Below are positions 39,110 through 52,294 of a stretch of 64,000 nt of DNA, one piece after another. The stretch is from Capsicum annuum. Its lineage: Eukaryota; Streptophyta; Magnoliopsida; Solanales; Solanaceae. Under the pieces are notes generated by a model, which had not been told where the DNA came from, did no database searches, and saw only the letters and a program-made list of their open reading frames with translations. The stretch covers positions 80,543,088 through 80,607,087 of the forward strand of contig NC_061122.1 in the NCBI RefSeq assembly GCF_002878395.1, given 5' to 3'. The position numbers and the translations under genes were made by a program. Position 1 is the stretch's first letter. Every line of letters begins with the position of its first letter.

Positions 39110-39720
39110 ATGTGTTTTAATGTTACTGACATGAGGAAAATGGGATTTTAATGTCTTTTTCTATGTCTTTTAATGTTAATGTTACTAGATAATGGAACTT
39201 TAATTTTATGTTCATGACACTTTTGGAAAATGGGATATTATTTTGCTATTTAGGACACTCCTGAAAAGTGGAATTTTGATTAGTAAGACCCTTCTAAGAA
39301 TGGGATTTTATTTTTCTCTTTAGGACCTTCATGAAAAATGGGACTTTAATTTTTTGCACAAGACCCTCCTGAAAAATAGGATTTACTGTTCTAGTTTACT
39401 CTTTATTTTGATTTAGGAACTCGTTCGAAGAACAAGAATTACTTATAGTTTTGATACTTAGAAAGCCTGCCTGGAGAATAGTATCAATCTTTATTTCAAG
39501 TTCAGTAACCCATCTGGATAATAGGATCAATAATTTTAGTTCAAATTTAGGAGCCCACATGAAAAACTGGGTGATTCTTAGTTTCAATGTCAGAAGTATC
39601 AAGTGACCACCTGAAGAATGCAGTCAATTTTCAAGTTCCTCTCCAATACCAAGAGTCGTCATGGAGGAAAATTTATTTTTCAAGTTTAACTCAAAATAAA
39701 GATTATCCCACAACATTAGA
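39110..39720. repeat. Degenerate tandem repeat array, about 45-60 bp units
   Basis: Successive units share CCTGAAAAATGGGATTTTAATTTT-like cores, with GGACC or AGACCC leaders: for example near 39160, 39255, 39300, 39345 and 39375. Later units near 39460-39640 keep a CACCTGAAGAATG-type core in a changed context. It lies 5' of G gag, probably an untranslated part of G. Confidence 0.7.
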
Positions 39721-39896
39721 GGTCATGAAGATTCAAGTCAAGATTCCAGAAAAACTGCATAAATAGGATCTTTCACTTGTATTTTTATTTTTTTATTTCT
39801 ATCTTTCATTTTAAAGTAAAGAAATAAGTCACGAACTGAACACTTGATGAGACTTTAATCGACATCTAATTCATTATCTCACAATTTTAACTCATT
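39721..39896. other. Unassigned AT-rich spacer inside G
   Basis: I see no coding frame, LTR end or tandem repeat. It lies between the degenerate repeat array and the T4 LTR. Confidence 0.5.
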
Positions 39897-41151
39897 TCTC
39901 ATGACCTAAAAACCAACGGTAATGATAGCACTCATCGCGGCAAGCCTTGACCTATAAGACTATCACCCAAACTAATAAGACAAGAGAAATCAATACCAAA
40001 ACCCAAGACAAGGATTTTAAAGTAAAGTCGAGCCACAAAACATGATAATAGCAGAAATATAATCAAAGATAAAAAACAAAATCCAAAATTTGTTGTCACA
40101 ATGTAAGAACCAATTAATATAACTTGACGTCAAAATATGCATAGGATATCCCGAAAGGAATAACTCTGGCTATGAATAAAAATAAGACATGTTCTAAACA
40201 AGAAAAGGTAGTAGCCAACTCCAGATGCATAGATCAACTGCTACCTTGAATAGACTCCAAATGCCTCTTGAATCATCTATCCATACAGTGCACTCGTACT
40301 TGGATCTGCACCAAAAGGGTGCAGTAGGGATGAGTACAATCCATTTATACTTAGTAGGTATCATAGACCGACTAAGTAAAGTAGAAAATAAAACATATAA
40401 ACACAAACTATGGCCACGTCACCTGCAATAAAAAAAAGTCCAAAATAGTAGCCTACACAATCTCCACTAACAATTCTATTCTATATACATATAACAAATA
40501 TAGGTAGGGAAATAAGAATAAATATACACATACTCCAAATATAAGTATAAGAAGATAGAACAAAAGGACAGATATCAAGTCAAGAACAGGAAACACAATC
40601 ATGGGATAAGCACAGTATATGTAATGCAATGAAGAAGATGATGATGCACGAGGTTGTTATACAACCTCCATATACACCTACCGAGTTGAGCTGTAGGTGT
40701 AAGACCCATGGGAGGTTCGTCAACCTATAATTATTAAGCTATGCTCCCAGGTAGGACCAATGGAGGGTTCGTCAATTGGTATACAACAAATATCAAATAC
40801 CAATATCCATACTCCTCTTTGGCACAAACATCGGTAGAGGGCTATTAAAGATGTCATATTTTTTGTCAGAAAAAGTTAGTGTTTCAAATATTTTTAGTAT
40901 TTCAACGGTGGTACCAATGTTTCATGATTGAATATGATATGAGGTGTAATGCTCATAACCAACAAAAATGAGAATTTATAATATCCAATCAATATACCAG
41001 CCATCTGAGCAAAAAAATCTACATAAATCATTCAACCATCCAAAATCCAATATAATCCAAAAACCATTAAGTGAAACATACTAGTAAAATGCCATTGATT
41101 CCACATGAATCCCAAAATTTAGGATTTTTCCACCAAAGGAATTACAACCAA

Positions 41152-41166
41152 ACACACACACACACA
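41152..41166. repeat. CA microsatellite in T4 LTR
   Basis: A short run of seven CA units followed by TATGTATTTATATA. Confidence 0.85.
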
Positions 41167-42664
41167 TATGTATTTATATAAATACTAGGCCAACAACACC
41201 ATATAAGACGTCATGATGCCACACATAACAAATAATATCTCAAAACAACCACATATCAACAACATAGGTCCCACATGTGCACATAAATCAAATATAAATA
41301 TTTTCCATGATACAAGCCCATACCCATAGCATGTTTTCACATTATTATTAACTACCCAATCAAATTTAAAGAAAATTAAGCCATAACCTACCTCGAATGC
41401 TAATACAAGTATAATAATCCTTTAACACCGAGCTTTTACCTTACACACGAGGTTAAAAGTAGCTAACACACATAAATATTGAATCTCTAGATCAAATGAA
41501 AGTAAATGATAACCATATTGCCCTTTTCTAATTAGGGTCAAAATGAACCCTCGAAATGGATTTTTGAAAAAAAGGGTAAAACCAAAATGTCAATCCAAAA
41601 ATATATTTCCCAAGATTAAATGAAATCATAGGGGAAAACACAAGGGAAAATGGGTTGAAATTTGGGTTTGAATCAAAGAATTGGTAACTTGGGCCTTCTA
41701 GTACAAAATTCCAAAATTCCAACTTTTGATCTGAGCTTAAACAAGATTTAGATGATAAAATGCAAAGGAAAATAATTAAAATAGGGATTTGGATCTTATC
41801 CAAGCTTAGAAATTGAAGAAAATGATCAAAAACTCAAACCCCAGATCTAAGTCTTGAAAATGGTGTAAAAATCTCAAAAATGGGGTTGTAATCTACCCAA
41901 ACATCACCTAAGCGACTACCGGGTCGCTTAAGTAGCTATCACATAAGAGACTAGGCATCATATAAGTAAAGCCTTCCTTGTCACATAAGTGACTTTAGTA
42001 TTGCTTAAGCGGTAGGTTTTTGGCTTGTTAGTGTCTCTTAAGCGACCAGGCAATTGCTTAAGTGGGCCTGGTGTTGCTTAGGCGACACTTTAGCTATTGG
42101 GCCAAGTCACTTAAGCAGCCAAAGCATTGCTTAAGTAAGTGCACCAACAGAGTAGTGCACCAGCTGGATGTTTTGAGAATTCCATGACTCCACGAACCCC
42201 TCGAGATTCATCCAAAATCCTGAGTACATAAATAAACTATGCTATCCTACTAATTCGATGCTGCTAACTCAATGACAATATCATATTTTCAAAAAATGTT
42301 TGTTACAAAATACCCCCAAAACCTAATTTTGTAACTTTCAAAACTGAGGATCGAAATGAGATATAAAATTGTAAAACCACACCAACTATGTTACCAACCT
42401 AAAATTGATGTTCTTGATCTGCTGGCATAGTCCATTTTCCCATCTGATGGATAAATCAATAAATGTTGACCGAAGTCATCTCTAAGGCTTTTTAAGCCAC
42501 CAAAAACTACAAACTTGTACAAATCACACTGAAATACATCGGAAACCATGCCAATCATCCCTATACATCTGAAATACCAAAAAGCAACCACAGGGATGGG
42601 TAAAATTGTCAAATCATACAAAAGTGAATATTTTACAAAAATCACAAAAAATCAAATCATTACA

Positions 42665-43450
42665 TCATCTACCACTAAAAATCTAGTTCTTCCTCAAACT
42701 ATGGACTACAGAAATACCCAAATAAGAAGAAAGTTAGGGATAACTACTATGCATATCAAACTCGACTTCATAAGTAGAATTATCTACTGTTTAATGCCTT
42801 CATTGGATCTTAAATAAATAAATAACCTTATAATACAACTGTCTAACATCCATAGTTAGAATGGAGATAAGCTCCTTAAATAATAATCGCCCATCCAACT
42901 GTACTGAATCCTAATGAATTACATAAGAATAATCTAGAATGTAACACTAAAGTATAGAAACATGAAAAACTGGATGAATAGCTTATAAATCTAGAGGTAA
43001 TGCGAACTCATAAGCCACATCCCCAATAGTCTAAAGGAATTCAAAAGGTCCAATATACCTCGAGCTAAGCTTTTCCCTATTCCCAATTCTTATCATGTCA
43101 TTCATAGGTAAAATAGAAGGAAGACACAATCACCAACACTAAAACTCAAGACACAAAGTCTACTATCTGCATAATATTTCTACTTACTCTAATCCGCTCT
43201 AAGTCTATCCTTAATGACCCAAACTATATCTAAAGACTCATAAATCAAGCTCTTACCTCGAGGTTTAATCTCTAAAAAGTCAAACTAACCAACTGAAGTG
43301 CGACAACGCCAACCATACAAGGCCTCGAATGGAGCCATCTCGATACAGGAATGGTAGATAGTATTTTATGCAAACATTGCCAAAGATAGATATTACTCCT
43401 ACTAACGATCAAAGTCCATCACACAAGCGCGGATTATATCCTCTAAAACC
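42665..43450 (-). pseudogene. T4 integrase C-terminus and chromodomain remnant
   Basis: Homologous by position to 28245-29040 of T3; no frame longer than about 60 codons. The - strand keeps recognisable stretches before the LTR. It is broken at 43450 by K. Confidence 0.75.
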
Positions 43451-44707
43451 TGAATGAAATTAAAGAGGGGGTGAATTGAAAATTTTTTGTGAGTCGACTA
43501 CTGGATCCTCAAAGTCGACTCGCCTGTAGATCAGTACACTTTACAAAATAGATTAAATTTGAAATAATTAAGAAAATAAATAATCAAATGTAAAGCAAAG
43601 ACCTAGATATTTATCCTAGATCGAAACACCATTATTGTGCCTACTTCCAGTACCCTTGGGTTACAATATTTCTTTAGATCATTCAATGTCGGGATCGAGT
43701 ACAATGATGGGAAACAAGTTTTGAAGACTTATTTTGTTCTTCAAATCTTGTGAAACAACTTTAGTTTGTGTTACAAAGTTGACTTGATCCTACTCTTTAT
43801 ACAATAATTGTAAAATAAAAGTTAAAAAGCTTTGTGAGACTAAGATTAAGATACTTCAATATTCTTCTTGAAGTTTCATAATCTTTGTCTATCTTTAGAC
43901 TTCTTCTTTTATAGTCTTCAGTTGCTACTCGTTGTAAGGAAACCTAAGAGATTTTTATTCAATCAAGGATTTGAATTAATTCCTTGATTGTGACGTAGCC
44001 CGGATCGTGGCCTCATTATAATGGGCATCCTAAATCCACATAGAACTAGGGACCACCCCCTTAACCTAACCCAACCACCTTAGACAAACTTAGAGGAGAT
44101 AAATTTCAGCCATATAAGAAGATTTTACAATGCTCTGAAGAAGACTTTGGGATAGGGTCACAACCCTGACCGACCCAAGCAAGCCTGTCCATTCCAAACC
44201 AACCATCCATTCCATACCAAACAAAAGAGAATATCAAAACATAATATGAAAGTGAAACCCAAAATATAATATAATAGAGGAAACAAATATATCGTACAAG
44301 GGTTTAATCCCTAACATCTATCTCGATACCAAGGTTAACACTAATACCTATCTCACATATTTAAACCCCTAGAAGTACCATAAAGCCTCTATCCAAAAGA
44401 ATACGAATATTCGGTTGGGACGTTTCTCCAATTATGGCCAAAACTAATATCCTAAAATAAAAAAAGTCTAAGAATGTCCAACATAAAATAATGTCGTTTG
44501 AAAGGATGGAAGCTCACCACTTTAGTCCAATAAGTTGTCCCCAAATAAAGTACTATTAAGGAGGATTAAAACATTTGGTTTTTTCATAGAATGGGTATAC
44601 AACCGCTAGTAGATGGGTTAGCGGGTGAATACTAGCATGAATCTCAGGATAAGGATAAGTAATGCCAGTTATCAAAACCAAGTTAAAATCATCCAATGCA
44701 AACAACC

Positions 44708-44726
44708 ATATATATATATATATATA
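44708..44726. repeat. TA microsatellite in S2
   Basis: A (TA)n tract at the position where T2 LTRs have TATG and TATC arrays. Confidence 0.85.
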
Positions 44727-46187
44727 AGTGTTGGGATAAGGGACCGAGTTTAGCATTACATTTAAATCCTTAACTTGGGCCTTGTAGCTTAGCTGTCCTA
44801 CCACTCACCGGCCATATGGGTTCAACTTTCCCTACTGAAAGGGTCCTAGTACGTGTATCCAAATGACTAGGCAATAACCCAAGGATGACTATATCCCTCT
44901 AATATAAATGTGACACTTGTACATGGCCATTGAAAATCCTCATATCATCAAATATAAGTTTCCAATTTTGATCCCCTGAGATCGCCACCTTCTATGGCTT
45001 AGCTTACACTTCTTGATATTAATGCTCAATTAAAACCAAGTCCAAAATAATCAAATTATCCATTTATTAACCAAGGCTATTTGATCAACCAATGGTATCT
45101 TCACCATACTTGCAAGAATTATCCGTAGCCAAATAATTTAGATTAAGTGGACTCTCGGTACCCTTTTCATTTAATATATTAACCTTTTGGGAGACTACCA
45201 TGTTTCCTACAAGCATTACCAATTAGACATTAAACTTTGTAAACCTTTGAAAAAAATGAAAGGTTTCATATATAAAATGAAAACAAGCAAGAGTTCCTTT
45301 AACATAAGTTAATGCAATGATCATATCTTAATAAGTATTTTATCAAACAGCTTGGGGGCATAGTACAACGAAAACCAAATTCCATTACCATTAATCTATT
45401 ATCATGCAATTCCATTATCCAAAACCACCATTAATGTATAAAAAAACATAATTAAAACCATAAGAAATCATATCCAATCCTTTAACATCAAAACCCCTAA
45501 ATCAGTGATTAAAGACAAAACTAAGCAAAAGAACAAATCATGAAGTCAACTATATGACCATGAATTTAATTGAAATTACAAGTAGGGAAGAGAGTCATGC
45601 ATTAAGCCAAGAATATTAATGGAAATAATTCACGAAGACAAGCCCTAAAGTAATTCCATAGTTGAAACCCTAGCTCCTGAAAGAATTGTGATATGTTTTG
45701 GAAGAGATTCTAAGCATTTAAGAATAAAATAATAAGGTTAATAACCTCCCAAGTGCATTAGATATCATGGGTCGTTATTAGGGTAAGTAGGGAAATGTCC
45801 ATAATATCCCCACTTTAATCCCAAACAAACTAGACACAGGGTTATGACTGACGTTCTTATGAGTTGTAATCTAGCTTACGGTTGATACCGACCCAATCAT
45901 AATCAATCTTCAACCATGGCTCAGACACTATACAATATACATCTCATCCAACCAAGTAATAACCTCAGCGTATGATCCTCACCCATGATAAGTATTCCTG
46001 GTAGAATGTAACACCAATAGGATTAAACACTAACCACCTTACGAGTCACATATACGACTCAAACCCATGACTTACGACTTATACCCTTAATTTGTATCAA
46101 TTACAGTTTTGAAAACCATCACACCAACTAACACTAGTTATTTTATGATAGGTCTTCACCACTCATACCCTAGGTTATGGATCGTAC

Positions 46188-47786
46188 TGATGTTGGGGTG
46201 TATTTATGCATTCTAGTGCCACTATTCTAGTCGTTTTAACCTTGTTTTAAGGATGATTCTATGATATATGGGTTTATAATGAAATAAATATGTACAAAAG
46301 TGTTAAATAATATGTTTATAATGTTCAAATTAAATTCCATGTAAGTTGGTACTTCAAAGAGTCAATTTGAGTTCAATAGAGAAAACTCTCATTCTAGCTT
46401 GAGCTAGTTGTTTGTCTAATCTATCTTGATGGATTGTATTGTGTTTTATGTGTTACTTATGGTTTATATATACTATTATATGTGGAATAAGTTGTTAGTA
46501 GCTTATAAATTTCAAGTGAGTCAAGGAAAGAGTTGAAACTTCAAGTGAAAGATCATGGAAATCAACCTAGTCTAAGCTCTTGTTTTTATTCATCATGATG
46601 GATATTGTGTGTTTGTACCTCTAATTCGTGAGGTGTTTTTTTGTAGTACCATTTGTGAGCTTAATATGATGATATATGGATGATATATAGGCTGAAAAAT
46701 CATTAGAAAGACACCACAAGGCAAGGGATGGAAGAAGGAAGGCCCAACACTTAACAAAAATTTAAGATGCAAATTCCAGTCGAGGCGTGCAATAAGCGTG
46801 CATAGCATGACCTATTCCTATGGAATATAGGGTGAATTGCATGATCCAATCCATAGGAATAAATGGTGTGACACATGGTCTACTCCACCCCTAGGTTTTT
46901 CATTCTATTTCAATTCTAGCACAGACTTGGCTTACCCGATTGCTATAAATATATGTTTTATCACATTTTTACATACTTTTAGATGTCTTACACTAGTTGT
47001 GGGGGTGATCAACACTTATTTTATGGTTTATATCTTTGTATTTTAGTTTATTTCAAGGTTTTTATCATCAATCCAAGGGATTAGATGATGAATATTTCCA
47101 CTAAAGGCTAAAACTCCTTTTCCTGGGTTAAGGCTAATATTATGCCTAATTTCATTTTGAATTTAGTTTGTTAACTTGATTATAATTATTGGTTTCTTTT
47201 TTAATCTTGTTTTAAATATTTTAAGGATTAACTACCCCTAGAATACATTAATTTTCAACCTTGTTATCTCGAGAGAGAGAATAGGGAGATAGAACAAGGG
47301 AATTAGCAAAGTATGGTTCTTGTTTCTTTATAAAATAAGAGACTTGAATTAGAAACTAGGACTAGTATGTACATAGATGCCTTACTTGATTCATATGTAG
47401 GATGACAACTTACAAAACTTCATTAGATTATTACATCCCTGCACAATGTTGTAGGTGTAAGGTCCAACTTAAGTAAAGAATTAGAGGTTGGGAAACCATA
47501 ATCATGCGATTAACACTATGAATCCATAACCACGATATGCAATCTAACAAATGAAGTTCACTAATGTAGTATGATTGGTCATAAGCCTTAACCCTAGGCT
47601 TCTATCCAACAATTATCCTAAGTCATTACTTTACTACATTAGTTTAGTAAACTTTATTTGTTACTCTTCTTAAGTTGTTAAACTAGAATTAGATAGTTTT
47701 TTAACACAAGTCCCTCTGGAATTGATAAATCGGCTTTCTTAAAGGCAACTTTACTACTTGGTAGACAACATACACTTGCGTGTGCA
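46188..47786 (+). repeat. C 5' LTR
   Basis: Starts TGATGTTGGGGTG and matches 50657-52280. Contains a probable TATA box CTATAAATAT at 46943-46952 and, upstream of it, inverted CCTATGGAAT and ATCCATAGGAAT motifs at 46812-46860. No gene. Confidence 0.9.
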
Positions 47787-47798
47787 TTGTTAAGTTTT

Positions 47799-47811
47799 TG
47801 GCGCCGTTGCC
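47799..47811 (+). promoter_or_regulatory. C primer-binding site, Asp tRNA
   Basis: TGGCGCCGTTGCC matches the complement of the 3' end of plant Asp tRNA, the standard Athila-type primer site. Confidence 0.9.
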
Positions 47812-47929
47812 ATGGACTTGAATTCACAAATATCTTTTTGTTGTTTTTATATATTGAGTTGTAAATAGTTTTTATTTAGTTTTTTTTATTTTCTTTTATT
47901 TCTCTTTTTATCACACTTCTTGATATGTC

Positions 47930-48730
47930 AGGTTGGTAAGATGCTTTTCGAGTGATAACAATTCTTGTCATTTTTATAGGGGACCACATCATGAGGCTTA
48001 TTATCCAGATTTTGATAGAAGTGCATGGATAGGACCTTCATAATATGATACAAATACTGTTCTATCTGTGGAGCAGACTATAACTTGGTGTTTGGTTTTT
48101 GGTCAAAGTTGTCATATTGCAGCTATGTGTGCTATCAATCTCGATTCAGAATTATTTGTGGCCTATGTGAAAGGCAAAATTATATAAACAACTATAATCA
48201 AACGGGTTAGAATCAGTCACAAACTCAATCATGGAATAACCAGCAGTAGTTTTAGGAGAAATAACCAAACATGCAGGTGACAACTCAAACTAGCAATTTT
48301 GAAAAGATGATTAAAAAACTTTTAGCATCTCAAGTATAGTTGTTAGCAAATGTAAAGAACCATCGGGAGGCTTTAAAGAAATTGTATAATCAGTAGGAGG
48401 TAGATGCAGAGTTGACTCCCCAACCGATTGTAGATAAAATTAATGATAATTTGAGGTAGTATGAGTACTTGAAAACTAAAGTTGTTAAAATGGCTGAGGA
48501 GATGCCACCTCTACCATGTCTATAGATGCTAAGAAAAGAAAAATATGAGGAGGATATTAGCCAATTTATGGAACAAACACAAGAATCACAGCCACTCGAT
48601 TGTCATCTTTCTTTTGAGACTGAAATTTAGAAGGTGAATATGAGTGATAATGTTGAATATAGTGTAAATTTTGATGTGGGATTGGTTGGGATTCACTCAA
48701 AGCACTTTTCTACATTATTTTTAGGTGATA
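47930..48730 (+). pseudogene. C gag-like remnant
   Basis: Broken frames with CLVFGQSCHIAAMC, which may be an eroded zinc knuckle, and a glutamine/asparagine-rich part followed by NFEKMIKKLLASQV, similar in character to the end of Athila-type gag. Several stops. No enzyme domain follows. Confidence 0.55.
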
Positions 48731-48737
48731 TCTTGTT

Positions 48738-49034
48738 GTGGAACCATCTATAAGATTGGAAGAGTGTGCAGATGAGGAACAAGAATCCTATATTCTTAAT
48801 TTTAGACCAGATAAGCAACTTAAGAACACACCTTACCTTAACGCCGAGTGGTTTACCATTCATCATCCATTACTCAGTTCATTAATCTTTGTACCACCAC
48901 CATATGAGCAAGGGAAAAAGTTGGATATAAAGTTGGGGGTGAAATTAATATCCTTAAGGTGGAGAAAAAAGTTGATTGGGTCATTCCACGACACTAAATT
49001 AGGTGTTTCTTGGGCATCAACCCAAGTTAATTAG
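48738..49034 (+). other. Small open frame in C, unrecognised
   Basis: A 98-codon frame beginning MEPSIRLEECADEEQ and ending VSWASTQVN. It is charged, has no membrane segment or signal peptide, and lies last before the long 3' untranslated region. I do not recognise a family. It continues in type and position from the gag-like remnant and may be its C-terminal extension, since the frame is open upstream of the Met for some codons. Confidence 0.4.
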
Positions 49035-50656
49035 GTATGTTTTATTTTCAATTTTTTTTATTTAACATAGTTTTTTGTTTTTGTTGAGTCACAAGTTTAT
49101 GGGAAGTCTAAGTACTGAAAACCTGAGCTAAGAAGCATGGGAAAAACTAAGTGTGGGGCTCCCATGGATCTCATTAATTTAAAAATATAATATTATCTAG
49201 GATTAAAGGCCTTAGGGAGTATTTCTATCTCTTACTTTACAAGTTCACTTTGGGGACAAAGTAGATTTTTAAGTGTGGGGTGGGAAAATTCCTAATTTTT
49301 GGCATAATTTAATTTTCTTATAAGATATTCTTGTTGGTGCTATTTTTTATTACATGAAGCTAGTGGATTTGTTTGTAAAAGCATGCTGATTAAATTAATT
49401 GCTATTTTTTAGACTCCTAGTCTTATATATGTGACTCTTGTACTTGTTGGCTTAATTTTGAATTCATGTTATTGTTTGATGAGTATTCTATCATAATCCT
49501 ATATGAGTTGAACATGTTCCATATGAGTGTGAGATTTGGTATATTCCTTGTTGCATGTGAAGTCTAGAACTTGCCCGGTGTGTGTGTAAAGTAAAATAAA
49601 GAGTGTGGGTTTAGGAGATGATTTGGGCGTTTCTTTGATACCCTTGTTTTATTCCTTCTATTTGTCATACCTATTGTGCATTATTCTAGTTAACCCCTAT
49701 TGAGCCTTTAGCCTTTTCTTTGGCAACATCATATAAATCCTTATTCCTTTTCTTTGATGGAACTTAATTTGATCCAAAAAGCTCCTAGGTTCTTTAATTG
49801 AAAAAAAATTAAATTAGTAAGGAGTTTGAGAAATTGAAAAAGAAAAAGGTGAAATTGATGCCCCAAGATAAGAGTTATTGGTGTTTATATTTGATGTGTG
49901 GTGGTTGGGAGTGATATAAATGATGTTAGGAATATTTTCATGATTGTACAAATTGAGAAATATTAAATCTTAAAGGAATAGAGAATATGCCCACCAAGTG
50001 TTTGTGAAAATGCTTAAAGAAAATGGGGCAAAACAAAAGAATGGGGTAGTAAAAATAGTGTAAGTTGGTTGTTGAAGATTGATGTTAAATGTTTGATGTA
50101 GTGCATTAAAGTTCTTAGAGATTTTATTTACTATTTTCAAATAGTTCCTACCTGTCCCTTAGACTATATTGCAACCCGAAAAAGTCTTAATTAATCCTAT
50201 ACTTTACATTCTGATATTAGTAGAGCACTAGCCTAAGGGAAAGCTTATGATTCAGTATGTGTAACTTGTTAATTCTTTGTAAGAGTGAGTGTAATTTAAT
50301 TCTTGTACCCATTATGTGATAAATTACAATATTGTTAGTGATTATGGGTAACTCTCTTATTATGAAGACACATGTTTGATGAATGTGGTTGATTTATATG
50401 ATGTCCTTTATTGAGAAATATACATGAGTTTGCCAACTAGGTGAGTCAATTCTTGAGGCTAGGATGTTTTGGAGTAGTGTTCATGAGCTATCAATTGTGT
50501 AAATAACATGCTTAGTGTAGTAACTTGCATTCTGTGTAGTCATTGTATTACTACCTTGAGTGTCTTGCATTTAGTAGAAATGTAGAGTCTCCTGAGTTGA
50601 TAATAATTACAATTAAGAGTTGTTCAAAGACGAACAAGGCTTTAAGAGTGGGGTGG
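49035..50656 (+). other. C 3' noncoding region with polypurine tract
   Basis: About 1.6 kb without coding potential. It ends with AAGAGTGGGGTGG (50644-50656), the polypurine tract adjoining the 3' LTR. Near 49090-49310 it repeats GTGTGGGG phrases, which resemble further purine-rich tracts. Confidence 0.7.
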
Positions 50657-52294
50657 TGATGTTAGGGTATATTTATGCATTCTATTGTCACTATTCTAGT
50701 TATTTTAGCCTTGTTTTGAGGATGACTCTATGCTATAGGGGTTGATAATGAAATAAATATGTATCAAAGTGTTAAAACATGTGTTTATAAGGTTCAAAGT
50801 AAATTCCAAGTAAGTTGGTACTTCAAAGAGTCAATTTGAGTTCAATAGAGAAAACTAGTCTTTCTAGGTTGAGATAGTTGCTTGTCTAGTCTATCTTGAT
50901 TGATTCTATTGTGTTTTAATTGTTCCTTATGGTTTATATGCGTTTTTATATGTGCAACAATTTTCTAGTAGTGTTTAAAGTTCAAGTGAGTCAAGGAAAA
51001 AGTTGAAACTTCAAGTGAAAGATCATGGAAATCAACCTAGTCTAAGCTCTTGTTTTTGGTTTATCATGATGGATATTGTGTATTTGTAACTCTAATTCAT
51101 GTGGTGTTTTCTTGAAAGATCCTTTTTTATCTTAATATGATGATATATGGATGATATAGAGGCTGGAAAATCATTGGAAAGACACCACAAGATAAGTGAT
51201 GGAAGGAGGAAGGACCAACACTTAACCAAAATTTTGTATGTAAATTCCAGTGAAGGCGTCCGATAAACGTGCGTCACATGCTCTATTTCTATGGAATAGA
51301 GGGTGTGTCGTATTCTCCATTCCATAGGAATAGATGGTGTGATGCATGGTCCACTCAACCCCTAGGTGTTTCATTCTAATTCAATTCCAATACGGACTTG
51401 GCTTACCTGATTGCTATAAATACATTTTATATCAAGTTTTTACATACTTTTGGACGTATTAGACTAGTTTTGGGGCTTCTCAACACTTTTTTTAGGGTTT
51501 ATATCTCTTTAATTTAGTTTTTTTTTTCATGGTTTGTATCATCAATCCAAGGGATTGGATAATGAATATTTCCATTAAAAGCTACATCTCCCTTTCCGCG
51601 ATTAATGCCAAGATCGTGACTACTTTCATTTTAAATTAAGTTTGTTGACTTGATTATTATTATTGGTTCCTTGTTTATTCTTGTTTTAACTATTTTAAGG
51701 ATTAGCTACCCTTAGAATACATAAATTTTCAACCTTGTTATCTCGAGAGAGGGAATAGGGAGATAAAACAAGGGAATAAGCTAAGTATGGTTCTTATTTC
51801 TTTATAAAGTAAGAGACTTGAATTAGCATCTAGCATAGGGATGTGCTTAGATGCCTTACTTGATTCAAACATAGGATGATAGCTTACATAACTTAACTGG
51901 ATTATTATATCCCTGCTAAAAAATATAGGTGTAAGGTGCAACTTAGGTAAAGGATTAGAGGTTGGAAAACAATAATCATGCAATTAACCCTATGAATACA
52001 CAACCACGATAAGTAATGCAACGAATAAAGTTCAATAACGTAGTATGATTGGTTGTAATGATTAACCTTGGGCTTCTATCCACGATTGTCCTAAGTCATT
52101 ACTTTACTGGATTAGTTTAGTTTACTTTTAGTTTATAATTCTAAGACTTTATTGTTACTCTTCTCAAGTTTTTAAACTAGAATTAGATAGTTGTTTAACA
52201 CAAGTCCCTATGGGATCAATAACTCGGCTTTCTTGAAGGACACTTTACTAATTGGTAGACCACGCATACTTGCATGTGCTCTTGGGCGTTGTCA
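50657..52294 (+). repeat. C 3' LTR with primer-site-like tail
   Basis: LTR homology with the 5' copy ends at ATGTGC (about 52279). A further 14 bases, CTTGGGCGTTGTCA, precede the target copy CGTAC. This tail resembles the end of the element's own primer site TTGGCGCCGTTGCCA with two missing bases and one transition. TATA box CTATAAATAC at 51414-51422. Confidence 0.8.
51282..51334 (+). promoter_or_regulatory. C U3 hairpin upstream of TATA box
   Basis: Arms 51282-51300 (TCTATTTCTATGGAATAGA) and 51316-51334 (TCCATTCCATAGGAATAGA) are inverted copies matching at 17 of 19 positions across a 15-base loop; each arm is itself nearly palindromic. TATA box lies 80 bp downstream. Confidence 0.8.

Larger units (their letters stand above)
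39897..43450 (-). mobile_element. T4: truncated sibling of T3 (3' LTR and pol end)
   Basis: A 2,768-bp 3' LTR (39897-42664) aligns with both T3 LTRs and keeps the strongest GCTTAAGC cluster at 41895-42160. Internal sequence 42665-43450 matches the chromodomain and integrase C-terminal part of T3, then stops where the K LTR begins. The remainder of the element is not found on the other side of K, because T5 and T6 follow. Confidence 0.85.
46188..52294 (+). mobile_element. C: nonautonomous Asp-primed (Athila-type) LTR element
   Basis: A 6.1-kb element on the + strand inserted in S2, with a perfect target duplication CGTAC (46183-46187 and 52295-52299). LTRs are about 1.6 kb and clearly homologous. 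The 2.87-kb interior has a perfect 13-base Asp-tRNA primer site, a gag-like remnant and a small frame, but no protease, RT or integrase, so it would need enzymes supplied by another element. It is the innermost member of the nest and probably among the youngest. Confidence 0.9.

Noticed and set aside
39110..42160. CRISPR-like or satellite array
   Set aside because: Repeats are degenerate, without conserved spacer length, and belong to LTR or untranslated retroelement sequence; the source is a plant.
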